DNA of 64,000 nucleotides from Bacteroidales bacterium F22 (lineage in GTDB: Bacteria > Bacteroidota > Bacteroidia > Bacteroidales > Bacteroidaceae), in NCBI GenBank assembly GCA_029541985.1, contig CP095414.1, positions 1,488,001 to 1,552,000 of the forward strand. The letters run 5' to 3'. Every line of letters starts with the position of its first letter. The stretch's first letter is position 1. Shown here one piece after another: positions 25,432 through 33,431 of this stretch. Both the position numbers and the translations under genes were made by a program. Below the pieces are notes generated by a model. That model was not told the DNA's origin, made no database searches, and saw nothing but the letters and a program-made list of their open reading frames with translations.

Positions 25432-25464
25432 AAAGCATAAATGTTTAATCGATGTAAGTAATAA

Positions 25465-25488
25465 GGGCAAAAAGATATCTTTTTGCCC
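25465..25488 (-). promoter_or_regulatory. 24-bp perfect palindrome in the korA leader
   Basis: GGGCAAAAAGAT joined directly to its complement ATCTTTTTGCCC, with no loop, 34 bases before the korA start and about 40 bases downstream of the predicted transcription start. A dyad of this length without a loop suits a dimeric repressor better than a terminator, and no T-run follows on the minus strand beyond the stem. Confidence 0.6.
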
Positions 25489-25532
25489 CGAAAAGTAAGG
25501 TTTAGGTGATTTATTGTCCGACGACAATACGA

Positions 25533-25564
25533 CAAAGTTCTAAAAGTTTTTTTACATATCCAAA
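25533..25564 (-). promoter_or_regulatory. Promoter of korAB
   Basis: On the minus strand TTTG (25564-25561), a 20-base spacer, and GAACTTTG (25540-25533), seven of eight to TAnnTTTG. It lies back to back with the tRNA-Arg promoter. Confidence 0.5.
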
Positions 25565-25569
25565 TCTAA

Positions 25570-25601
25570 ATTGGTTTATTCTTTAGAAACTCTTATATTT
25601 G
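25570..25601 (+). promoter_or_regulatory. Promoter of tRNA-Arg
   Basis: ATTG at 25570-25573, a 20-base spacer, and TATATTTG at 25594-25601 (full -7 match). Transcription would begin near 25608, about 20 bases before the mature tRNA. Confidence 0.6.
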
Positions 25602-25628
25602 CACCTCAATTAGGAGACTAAAGACCCT

Positions 25629-25700
25629 GCCCTCATAGTTCAACGGATAGAACATCCGCCTCCTAAGCAGAAGATGCAAGTTCGATTCTCGCTGGGGGTA
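25629..25700 (+). tRNA. tRNA-Arg (anticodon CCT)
   Basis: A 72-base cloverleaf read by hand. The acceptor stem GCCCTCA/TGGGGGT closes with a G-U pair. D stem is GTTC/GAAC with GG in the loop, and the anticodon loop CTCCTAA has CCT at 25662-25664. The T loop is TTCGATT. The anticodon stem (TCCGC/GCAGA) and T stem (GCAAG/CTCGC) each contain one A-C mismatch. The discriminator is A, and CCA is not encoded. A promoter lies just upstream and a strong terminator just downstream, so the gene is probably active. Confidence 0.88.
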
Positions 25701-25706
25701 CTGTCG

Positions 25707-25743
25707 AAGAGCCTCTCTAGCATATGGCTAGAGAGGCTCTTTT
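25707..25743 (+). terminator. Terminator of tRNA-Arg
   Basis: Fourteen-base perfect stem AGAGCCTCTCTAGC/GCTAGAGAGGCTCT with an ATATG loop followed by TTT, seven bases after the tRNA. Confidence 0.9.
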
Positions 25744-25800
25744 GTTTGAATTAAATCATTATATTCATTATATTTGTCCCAAGAACACTAAGAGATAGAG

Positions 25801-27264
25801 ATGGAAAAGACAATCAACATGGAGTTATTGCTCAGATGGTACAGCGAAATCGTCGGAGAGGACGCTCAAGAGGTGACGGTGCTCCCCCAAGCGGGTTCCT
25901 CCAGAACCTATGTCCGCCTGCAAGGCTCACGCCCACTGATAGGGGTATACGGAGCATCCGCAGAAGAGAATAAGAGTTTCATCACCCTAAGCAAGCACTT
26001 CCGCCAGGCGCACTTGCCGGTGCCAAAGGTGTATAGGGTATCTGACGATGGGCATCATTACTTGCAAGAAGACTTAGGCACGGTATCGCTCTTCGAAGCC
26101 TTGGCCGAAGCACGCACTTCAGGGCACTTCACAGCGAACGATGTGTCGCTATTGCGCAAGACCATCGAGTGGCTCCCTGCCTTGCAATTCGATGGAGACA
26201 AGGGCTTGGATTATGACGTCTGCTACCCGCAAGCGACATTCAATGCCCGTTCCGTTAACTGGGACCTCAATTACTTCAAATATGCTTATCTCAAGGCCGT
26301 GGCGGTAGAGTTTCAAGAAGACCGCTTGGAGGATGACTTCCAACAACTCACGACAGATCTCTTGGAGATAGGACCCCACGCCTTCTTATACCGGGATTTT
26401 CAGTCACGCAATGTGCTATTGCGACAAGGAGAACCCTGGTTCATCGATTTCCAAGGAGGACGCAAAGGGCCTATCCACTACGATGTGGTCTCCTTCCTCT
26501 GGCAAGCCAAGGCGCGTATCCCTCGCGCAATCAAAACATCTCTCATCACCGCTTATCTAGATAAGGTGGAGGCCTATGTCCCTATTGACCGTGAGAAATT
26601 TACCGCACAACTCCGACTCTTCGTGCTCTTCCGTTCCTTGCAAGTCCTCGGAGCATATGGATTCAGAGGATACTTCGAACGTAAAGCGCACTTCTTAGAG
26701 AGCATCCCTTTTGCCTTAGAAAACGTACAAGAGTTGCTCAGTGAAGACTGCTCATTAGTTTCGCGATATCCAGAATTGACGGCAACACTCCGACGAATAA
26801 TTAACAAAAAAATAGCATGTAAAGAGAAGTCCAAAACAGAAACGAGCAATTCTAGACTATCGCATCAAGAATTAACGATACAAATCACTAGTTTCTCGTT
26901 TAAACGAGGGATTCCATCAGATGAGTCCCCCAATGGGGGTGGATTTGTCTTTGACTGCCGAGCCATTCACAATCCGGGTCGTTATGCTGAGTATAAGACG
27001 CTCACGGGGATGGACCAACCGGTGATTGCCTTCTTGGATAAGGAACCGGCGATGGCTTCGTTTCTCGAACAGGTATATGCCTTGGTGGATGAATCGGTCA
27101 ATACATATCTCCGACGCGGCTTTGACCATCTCATGGTGAGTTTCGGATGCACGGGCGGACAACACCGGTCGGTCTATGCAGCGGAACACTTGGCAGCGCA
27201 TCTGCAGCAGGTGCCTGGAGTAAGCGTGAAGCTCGTTCACCGAGAGCAACAGAAACATTCTTAA
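25801..27264 (+). CDS. AmgK-like sugar kinase fused to a RapZ C-terminal-like domain
   Basis: A 487-residue two-domain protein. Residues about 15-330 are an aminoglycoside-phosphotransferase-type kinase: the catalytic loop is YRDFQSRN (Asp199, Asn204) and the metal-binding motif FIDFQGGRKGP. Its nearest named relatives are anomeric MurNAc/GlcNAc kinases (AmgK). Residues about 355-487 match the C-terminal domain of the RNase adaptor RapZ (SFSFKRGIP, VFDCRAIHNPGRY, MVSFGCTGGQHRSVYAAEHLA), a domain known to bind glucosamine-6-phosphate. The P-loop N-terminal half of true RapZ is absent. The MurU-like gene follows 11 bases downstream, so a cell-wall amino-sugar salvage role is likely; control by an amino-sugar ligand is an inference. 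Confidence 0.85.
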   Translation: MEKTINMELLLRWYSEIVGEDAQEVTVLPQAGSSRTYVRLQGSRPLIGVYGASAEENKSFITLSKHFRQAHLPVPKVYRVSDDGHHYLQEDLGTVSLFEALAEARTSGHFTANDVSLLRKTIEWLPALQFDGDKGLDYDVCYPQATFNARSVNWDLNYFKYAYLKAVAVEFQEDRLEDDFQQLTTDLLEIGPHAFLYRDFQSRNVLLRQGEPWFIDFQGGRKGPIHYDVVSFLWQAKARIPRAIKTSLITAYLDKVEAYVPIDREKFTAQLRLFVLFRSLQVLGAYGFRGYFERKAHFLESIPFALENVQELLSEDCSLVSRYPELTATLRRIINKKIACKEKSKTETSNSRLSHQELTIQITSFSFKRGIPSDESPNGGGFVFDCRAIHNPGRYAEYKTLTGMDQPVIAFLDKEPAMASFLEQVYALVDESVNTYLRRGFDHLMVSFGCTGGQHRSVYAAEHLAAHLQQVPGVSVKLVHREQQKHS

Positions 27265-27275
27265 ATACGAATCAG

Positions 27276-28028
27276 ATGAAAGCATTTATCTTTGCTGCGG
27301 GATTAGGAACCCGCTTGAAACCCATCACCGATACCCTACCCAAGGCATTGGTGAAGGTGGGCGGTACCCCCCTACTCGAGTTATTAATCGCGAAACTCAA
27401 ACGTGCAGGGTTTGAACACCTCATCATCAATGTGCATCATTTTGGAGACCAAATCATGGATTTCGTAGCGGCACATGAGGCCTTCGGAATGGATATCACC
27501 TTCTCCGATGAACGGAATCGCTTGCTCGATACCGGGGGCGCACTCAAGCATGCACGCCAATGGATTGGGCATGACGAGCCTTTCCTGATTCATAATGTGG
27601 ATATCTTGTCCAACGTGGATTTGAGGGCCTTGTACCAACAGCATCTGACGAGTACTGCGGATGCTACCTTGGTGGTCAGTCAACGGGACACGCAACGCTA
27701 TCTGCTCTTTGACCAGCAGCAGCGCTTGACTGGATGGCATAATATCGCTACGGGAGAGGTCAAGACGATTTATGACCCTCAGGTGGTGCTCACTCATCAG
27801 CATCTGGCCTTCAGTGGCATACATATGGTATCGCCTCAGGTGATTGATGCCATGGAGGATTGGCCTACGGTATTTCCAATCACGCCATTCTATCTGCAGT
27901 CATGCAAGGCCTTATGCATCAAGGGCACGCAAGTAGCGGGACTCCGTATGATGGATGTGGGTAAGGTGGGGTCCTTGCCACAGGCTGCTGCTTTTCTCAA
28001 GTCTATTTCTTCAATACCCGGTTCTTGA
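27276..28028 (+). CDS. murU: MurU-like nucleotidyltransferase (sugar-1-phosphate uridylyltransferase)
   Basis: About 250 residues from the ATG of MKAFIFAAGLGTRLKPITDT; an in-frame extension upstream would overlap the kinase gene and is not conserved-looking. The NTP-binding signature GLGTRLKPITDTLPKALVKVGGTPLLELLI, the IHNVDILSNVDL metal site and a TFSDERNRLLDTGGALKHA stretch are those of NDP-sugar pyrophosphorylases of the MurU/MPG1 group. Paired with an AmgK-like kinase it would turn MurNAc-1-phosphate into UDP-MurNAc, bypassing de novo synthesis. The sugar is inferred from the pair. Its 3' end overlaps the convergent flippase-like gene by 26 bases. Confidence 0.82.
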   Translation: MKAFIFAAGLGTRLKPITDTLPKALVKVGGTPLLELLIAKLKRAGFEHLIINVHHFGDQIMDFVAAHEAFGMDITFSDERNRLLDTGGALKHARQWIGHDEPFLIHNVDILSNVDLRALYQQHLTSTADATLVVSQRDTQRYLLFDQQQRLTGWHNIATGEVKTIYDPQVVLTHQHLAFSGIHMVSPQVIDAMEDWPTVFPITPFYLQSCKALCIKGTQVAGLRMMDVGKVGSLPQAAAFLKSISSIPGS

Positions 28029-29100
28029 ACCATGCTGGCAAGAGGACGAAGCCCCCGATGAGGTAGAGATAATATGTGGCCACGCGCCACAGTAGGGCTA
28101 GTATCATGGTCATCCCGCCAGGTATCATGTCGGAATAGTATTCCTTGAACAGGTATTCACTGAAGCCACTCCCCCCAGGCGTAGGCGACACGGTCATCAC
28201 GATCCAGCACATCAATTGACGAGCCAAGACGAGCCATTGGTCTCCCCACGCAATGAAGGGGAAGAGCAGGGCGCAGACCACTGCGAAACGGGAAGTCCAA
28301 GCCACGGCAGTGGTGCCGAAGGCTTTGAGCCAGAAGCGAATCGGAAGCCCTTTCATCTGACGAGAACTCAGCAAGAGGTTGTCCCCAAATTCTTCGAGAC
28401 CCGTACGGATGCGCTTGAGCCAACGGCGTGCGGCGAGCCAATGAAGGAGTCGTCGTACATGGGCTGGCGCATAGAAGAGCGCACAGAACAGGATAGTGGT
28501 CCACAAGAGAATCAGCAGGTACACGCCTTTCAATACCGTCTCCACTTCCACGGCGATGCCTTGATTTGCGCCCCAGAGTTGTGACTCATGGAAGCATAAG
28601 AACAAGAGCGGACAGGCCACTACGAAGAAGAGTTCGTCTAGAAAGAGGGCGGAAATCATCACGGAGATGCCGCGCCCAGCGGAAATCCCTTCTACCTTGA
28701 AGAATACGGCGACGAGACTCGACCCGCCGACCGCGGAGGGCGTGACGGCGCTAGTAAATTCACACAGCAGGTTTATCCGAAAGGCTTGCATCCATGAGAG
28801 GTGCTCAGGACTCGTCAAGAGACGAAAGCGATAGATATTGCAGAAGTCCCGTAGAAACATCAGCAATACGGCGGGGATGAGGGTGAGTAAAGTGCCCAGT
28901 GTAAAGGATACACGGGAGATGTCTTTGTCTGAAAATTCTTGATAAAAGAGATAAGCCGTCACCAGTAAACCGATCACCACGGGGATAATCAGTTTGATAG
29001 GACTAAAGGACTTCATCGCTTGGGAATCGATCTCCTTGGGAGTCATTGCTTGGGGATTTGTCTCCTCAGGAGAGGGATGCTCATTGGTTGTTTGCGCCAT
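28003..29100 (-). CDS. YbhN/UPF0104-type flippase-like membrane protein
   Basis: A 365-residue integral membrane protein with about eight spans. The first 45 residues are polar; the membrane part then starts with KLIIPVVIGLLVTAYLFY. The family pattern includes RDFCNIYRFRLLT, a conserved TPSAVGGSSLVAVFFKVEGISAGRG motif and the C-terminal MTVSPTPGGSGFSEYLF. These are seen in the lysylphosphatidylglycerol synthase membrane region and in YbhN-like proteins proposed to move or modify lipids. Its start overlaps the upstream GT4 gene by 20 bases, so the two are coupled, and a shared role in a glycolipid or lipid-linked glycan is plausible. The exact activity is unknown. Confidence 0.85.
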   Translation of the reverse strand: MAQTTNEHPSPEETNPQAMTPKEIDSQAMKSFSPIKLIIPVVIGLLVTAYLFYQEFSDKDISRVSFTLGTLLTLIPAVLLMFLRDFCNIYRFRLLTSPEHLSWMQAFRINLLCEFTSAVTPSAVGGSSLVAVFFKVEGISAGRGISVMISALFLDELFFVVACPLLFLCFHESQLWGANQGIAVEVETVLKGVYLLILLWTTILFCALFYAPAHVRRLLHWLAARRWLKRIRTGLEEFGDNLLLSSRQMKGLPIRFWLKAFGTTAVAWTSRFAVVCALLFPFIAWGDQWLVLARQLMCWIVMTVSPTPGGSGFSEYLFKEYYSDMIPGGMTMILALLWRVATYYLYLIGGFVLLPAWFKNRVLKK

Positions 29101-30295
29101 GGGGTATAATTAATTGTGCATCGGGATTCTTGCGGTGGATCACATGATTGTATCTGTCTATCACTTCGGTAGAGATGTCTTCCCAAGAACGAACTAAGGT
29201 ATGTGAGGCTTTGGCGCCCACAGTGGCCATAAGTTGAAAGTCTTGAGCGACTTCTTCTATCCGCGAGGCAAAGGCCCGCAAGTCATCGGTTGCCACGAAG
29301 GCATCGCTACCGTCTGTGACGATATCGGCTGTGGTGGACCCTGCAAGGAGTACCGATGGCGTATGCATGGCAGCGGCTTCGCGCATCACCAATGGGGCAT
29401 TGTCATAGCGCGATGGAAAGAGGAAGAGGTCTGCCGCAGCATAATAGGTCTTGAGGTCTTCACGCACATAAATCGGTCCCATAAACTTCACTTTGTTCTG
29501 AAGACCCAGACGAGTCACTTGTGTCTTGAGTTGTTCCTCGGCATAGCCTGTGCCGACGAAACGCATCTGGAAGGGGATGTCTTTGATTAGGGATAGGGCT
29601 TCAATCAAGAAGGGCAGGTTCTTCTGCAGGATATGCTGTCCCACAAACAGAAATAAGGGTTCTTCCGGGGCGATGCCTAGTTCCGCGCGGGCTGCTGTAT
29701 GCACCTGTTGGTAATCGGCATCGGCAATCTTGAGATCACTTCCGTTGGGCACTACTTCGATAGCACCTTTATAGCCATAACTGGTGAGCACATCGGCTAC
29801 GGCAGCTTGTGGCACCCATACCTCATCGGCTGCTTCGAAGAAGGAAACTACGTTCTTGATGATATGGTTCACTACCCGGTCCGAAGGGATGGACTGCCGG
29901 AAGTCATCGCGGTATTTGGAATGAAAAGTGGCTATCAACGGGATTTGTTGCCGTCTGGCTATCCGACGGGCCACCTTGCCCGATGAGAAGGGACAGTGTG
30001 CATGAACCAGTCCGAAGTCACGACGACGAACGGTCTGCTGGAAATGACGGTCTAGACGCGCAAGTCCCATGCGGTATGGCTTGCGCTGTGGCACGGGAAG
30101 AGAGAAGTAAGGTAGCACCTCATAAGGGTGGTCATATATATGATTGGGGGCTTGCGGAGTAATGACACTTACTTGGCCGGTCTTGTGATACAGCCAATGA
30201 GCATAGTTCTCTACACACACTGCCACGCCATCCATGATGGGTGGAAATACATCATTAAAGAGCCCGATTCGGGGGTTATCTAATTCGTCTTTCAT
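29081..30295 (-). CDS. Glycosyltransferase family 4, PimB/mannosyltransferase-like
   Basis: About 404 residues from the ATG of MKDELDNPRIGLFNDVFPP. An upstream extension in frame would cross the promoter. The N-terminal GT-B domain shows PIMDGVAVCVENYAHWL and LVHAHCPFSSGKVARRIA. The donor site is LFLFVGQHILQKNLPFLIEAL and FLFPSRYDNAPLVMREAAAMHTPSVLL near residues 305-330, with the usual E-x7-E partly replaced (REAAAMHTP). This branch includes diacylglycerol-glucosyl and phosphoinositide-mannosyl transferases. Coupling to the flippase-like gene suggests it makes a lipid-linked or membrane glycolipid. Confidence 0.88.
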   Translation of the reverse strand: MKDELDNPRIGLFNDVFPPIMDGVAVCVENYAHWLYHKTGQVSVITPQAPNHIYDHPYEVLPYFSLPVPQRKPYRMGLARLDRHFQQTVRRRDFGLVHAHCPFSSGKVARRIARRQQIPLIATFHSKYRDDFRQSIPSDRVVNHIIKNVVSFFEAADEVWVPQAAVADVLTSYGYKGAIEVVPNGSDLKIADADYQQVHTAARAELGIAPEEPLFLFVGQHILQKNLPFLIEALSLIKDIPFQMRFVGTGYAEEQLKTQVTRLGLQNKVKFMGPIYVREDLKTYYAAADLFLFPSRYDNAPLVMREAAAMHTPSVLLAGSTTADIVTDGSDAFVATDDLRAFASRIEEVAQDFQLMATVGAKASHTLVRSWEDISTEVIDRYNHVIHRKNPDAQLIIPHGANNQ

Positions 30296-30342
30296 TTTTA
30301 TGGTCCTTTGAATATGGGGACTTATTGCTGTCCGATATAGGA

Positions 30343-30350
30343 CAAAGATA
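30343..30350 (-). promoter_or_regulatory. Predicted -7 element for the GT4/flippase-like pair
   Basis: TATCTTTG on the minus strand, a full match to TAnnTTTG, 47 bases before the start. It lies only ten bases from the divergent trpB -33 box, so the two promoters nearly overlap. No -33 box of its own is clear. Confidence 0.5.
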
Positions 30351-30359
30351 AACATATTG

Positions 30360-30390
30360 TTTGCAAAATCATCTAGATGAGTTATATTTG
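30360..30390 (+). promoter_or_regulatory. Promoter of trpB
   Basis: TTTG at 30360-30363, exactly 19 bases, and TATATTTG at 30383-30390, both perfect consensus boxes. The leader would be about 40 bases. Confidence 0.75.
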
Positions 30391-30435
30391 TGATTATTGA
30401 CTAGATTATTCACCTCAATTATACCCTTTTATTTT

Positions 30436-31659
30436 ATGGCTAAAGATTATTTTAAGCAATACCCTGATGAGAACGGGTTTTATCAAAATTATGGCGGGTC
30501 GTTCATTCCACCCGAATTGCAGAAGGAAATGGATAAGATTACGCAAGCGTATTTTGAAATCAGTAAGTCGCATCAGTTCATCTCTGAACTCAGAAGCATC
30601 CGTAAGCATTATCAGGGACGCCCTACTCCGGTGTATTTCTGTAATCGATTGAGCCAGAAGTATGGCGGGCGTATCTACCTCAAGCGGGAGGACTTGAATC
30701 ACTCAGGTGCTCATAAGTTGAACCATTGTATGGGAGAGGCTTTGCTCGCCAAGTATATGGGGAAGAAGAAATTGATTGCTGAGACCGGAGCGGGACAGCA
30801 TGGAGTGGCTCTGGCGACTGCAGCAGCGTATTTCGGACTCGAATGTGAGATTCATATGGGCGAAGTAGATATCGCTAAGCAGCATCCCAATGTGGTCCGT
30901 ATGGAGATCCTCGGAGCAACCGTGGTGCCGGTGACTCATGGACTGAAGACCCTCAAGGAGGCGGTAGATTCTGCTTTTGAGGCGTATCTCAAAGACCCTG
31001 TCAATTCGATTTATTGTATCGGCTCGGTCGTGGGCCCTCATCCATTTCCGATGATGGTGCGTGACTTCCAACGGGTCATCGGTATCGAGGCGCGAGAACA
31101 GTTTCTCGAGATGACGGGCGAATTGCCAGACAATGTGGTGGCATGTGTCGGGGGTGGAAGCAATGCCATGGGCATCTTCAGTGCCTTCTTGGATGATGAG
31201 GATAGTACCTTATATGGTGTCGAACCAGGCGGCTTGTCTATGGATTATGGACAGCATGCAGCGACCGCTACCTTGGGTACACCGGGCATGATACATGGTT
31301 TCAAGTGCTATCTCTTACAAGATGAGCAAGGAGGTCCAGCACCGGTTTATTCTGTGGCTTCGGGATTGGATTATCCTGGAGTGGGACCGGAACATAGTAT
31401 GCTTAAGGATATCGATAAGGTGAAGTATGTGACTATATCTGATAAGGAGTGCATCGATGCCTTCTATGAATTGAGTCGCCTCGAGGGCATCATCCCTGCC
31501 TTGGAGAGTGCACATGCCGTTGCCTATGCCATCAAGTTGGCCCAATTGGAACCACATCGTCAGATTCTGGTCAACCTAAGTGGCCGTGGGGATAAGGATA
31601 TTGATTTCGTATATGACAAGTATCCAGTGCCTGCACTAGGCAAATCGAAATGTGACTAA
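30436..31659 (+). CDS. trpB: Tryptophan synthase beta chain
   Basis: About 407 residues from the ATG of [16 protein letters not shown]; a non-canonical in-frame start 13 codons earlier adds a hydrophobic stretch and is rejected. It joins indole and serine to tryptophan with PLP. The PLP lysine is in HSGAHKLNH (Lys94 by this start). The catalytic Glu is in [11 protein letters not shown], the phosphate loop in [10 protein letters not shown], and the C-terminal [11 protein letters not shown] is present. Most TrpB proteins have Asn or Gln after HKxN, while this one has His. No trpA or other trp gene is in the window, so it is a stand-alone copy with its own promoter. Confidence 0.92.
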   Translation: MAKDYFKQYPDENGFYQNYGGSFIPPELQKEMDKITQAYFEISKSHQFISELRSIRKHYQGRPTPVYFCNRLSQKYGGRIYLKREDLNHSGAHKLNHCMGEALLAKYMGKKKLIAETGAGQHGVALATAAAYFGLECEIHMGEVDIAKQHPNVVRMEILGATVVPVTHGLKTLKEAVDSAFEAYLKDPVNSIYCIGSVVGPHPFPMMVRDFQRVIGIEAREQFLEMTGELPDNVVACVGGGSNAMGIFSAFLDDEDSTLYGVEPGGLSMDYGQHAATATLGTPGMIHGFKCYLLQDEQGGPAPVYSVASGLDYPGVGPEHSMLKDIDKVKYVTISDKECIDAFYELSRLEGIIPALESAHAVAYAIKLAQLEPHRQILVNLSGRGDKDIDFVYDKYPVPALGKSKCD

Positions 31660-31682
31660 GTCACCCCATCCTAACGAATCAA

Positions 31683-31717
31683 AAAGCCCTGCCAGTACGA
31701 TGTACTAGCAGGGCTTT
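31683..31717. terminator. Bidirectional terminator between trpB and the SusD gene
   Basis: AAAGCCCTGC pairs with GCAGGGCTTT, and inside AGTAC pairs with GTACT around a GAT loop with a single C-A mismatch. Minus-strand readers meet TTTTT right after the stem. Confidence 0.85.
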
Positions 31718-31765
31718 AACTATAAGTATCAATCTACCTAGCTATCCAGCTAAGTCGTGGGGTCT

Positions 31766-33406
31766 TTAGAAATTACTTCCATCGACATCCCACCATAGGT
31801 TCGTTGCGATATTATCGTCGCCACCTAAGAGTTGAAGACCTGTCAAATAACCTTGTTTGTTTGCATTCTTTTCTTTGTCACAGAAAGGAAGACGTTTGAT
31901 GAAGTCACCTTCTGCGATAAGACCACCACTTAGATTCTTCACTAGTGGGAACAACTTAGGATAACCTGTTCTACGGAACATAGCCCATCCTTCAGTTCCC
32001 TCTGGGAAGTTGGCAATCCAACGTTGAGTGATGATACGTTGCAATTTCTGCTCGTTTGTAGCTGCTGCATCCCATGCCACTGGCACGTCATTCATCCCTG
32101 CAATGTTGTTTGCTGGATCGTGTGGATCTACGTAGTCAGCGGCAGTAGTGGTTCCTGCGATATAAGTATCGTAAGCACTAGCATCTAGACCATATTTGTT
32201 GAATGAAACTTCGATACCTTGTTTGTACAAGCTCTCTGCAGTTCCGCCCATGTTCCAACCGCGCAATGCACCTTCAGCACGTAGGAAGAAAGCTTCAGCA
32301 CAACGAAGGATAGGAAGTGGGTAAGCATCTGAATAGATAGAACCTGTCGTAGTAGAAGAGATGATAGAGAACATGTTGTATTCGCTCTTATCGCTCATGT
32401 CTGTTCCGTTACGGATACCATGAATCTCTCCTTCACTGTTAGTAGGGTTACCGTCTAGGTCTTTGATGTCACCTTTACCACCCCAACCTACAGGAAGAAC
32501 CATCTCAGCAAGACGTGGATCGTTATATCCTTTCAAGATAGACTCGAAAGAAGCACCGATGTTACAGTCATTGTAGTTAGTAGAGATTTCCAATAGTGGA
32601 TTCTTTACATTGGCATATTTAGCCATGATATCTGGGTCTGAGTCATCCATCACGCCGTCAGCATAGGCTGCTTCACAAGCTTCTTTAGCTGCAGCAGGAT
32701 CTACATTGACCATACGCATAGCGACACGCATACGAAGGGTATTGCAAAAATGCAACCAAGTCGTTTGGCTATTGCCACACATCAAGTCGAAAGATAGACG
32801 AGAAGCGTCATCGCCACCATTCTCTGCAAGGAAATTCTTCAAACGAGCTGAAGCATCTGCCAAGTCTTCTAGGAATGACTTGTAAATCGCTTCTTCGCTA
32901 TCATAGTCTACGAAAAGACCACCTTGCATCGTCTTAGAGTAAGGGATAGGTCCGTAAGTGTCGACTACCTTGAGGACACCTGCTACACGCAATACTTTCG
33001 CGATAGCTACCAAGTCATCCGCCTCAGTAGATTCGAGAATGCTCGCTACTGGTTTGAGGACATGAAGGTTTGTATTCTCGAGAAGAAGACTGTTCCAACC
33101 GTCGGTCATAGAGTACTTGCTATTGTTAGTTCCTCCATTGAATGGAGTAGGTACAGCGAAGTATCCTGAGTAAAGGTCAGCGTTGAGGTTCTGCATCAAC
33201 TGGTAAGCCCAGTTGCTATTGTCCGGGTTGAAGTAGATAGAGAGTTCGGCATCTTTGAAATAATCGCCAAAAGGAACATCGCTAGTCTCAACTCCATAAG
33301 GGTCGGTATTTGTACTCTCGAAACCATCAGTACAAGAAGAAATGGTTCCTGTAGTCATTGCGGCTGCAGCAAGTAACAATACGCTATTTTTTATATTTAT
33401 TTTCAT
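31766..33406 (-). CDS. SusD/RagB-like outer-membrane lipoprotein (SusD-like 2 type)
   Basis: About 546 residues from the ATG of MKINIKNSVLLLAAAAMT; a TTG three codons upstream is the alternative. The signal peptide ends at TISSC, a lipobox, and the mature part begins CTDGFESTNTDPYG, as in the SusD-like 2 group. It is helix-rich with TPR-like repeats such as PLPILRCAEAFFLRAEGALRGW and a final WWDVD. SusD-like proteins form the lid over the paired TonB-dependent SusC channel and bind the nutrient. No glycosidase or peptidase gene belongs to this unit, so the ligand is unknown. It follows susC by 25 bases. Confidence 0.9.
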   Translation of the reverse strand: MKINIKNSVLLLAAAAMTTGTISSCTDGFESTNTDPYGVETSDVPFGDYFKDAELSIYFNPDNSNWAYQLMQNLNADLYSGYFAVPTPFNGGTNNSKYSMTDGWNSLLLENTNLHVLKPVASILESTEADDLVAIAKVLRVAGVLKVVDTYGPIPYSKTMQGGLFVDYDSEEAIYKSFLEDLADASARLKNFLAENGGDDASRLSFDLMCGNSQTTWLHFCNTLRMRVAMRMVNVDPAAAKEACEAAYADGVMDDSDPDIMAKYANVKNPLLEISTNYNDCNIGASFESILKGYNDPRLAEMVLPVGWGGKGDIKDLDGNPTNSEGEIHGIRNGTDMSDKSEYNMFSIISSTTTGSIYSDAYPLPILRCAEAFFLRAEGALRGWNMGGTAESLYKQGIEVSFNKYGLDASAYDTYIAGTTTAADYVDPHDPANNIAGMNDVPVAWDAAATNEQKLQRIITQRWIANFPEGTEGWAMFRRTGYPKLFPLVKNLSGGLIAEGDFIKRLPFCDKEKNANKQGYLTGLQLLGGDDNIATNLWWDVDGSNF

Positions 33407-33431
33407 TGTATTCAATTTTACTTGTTAGGGA

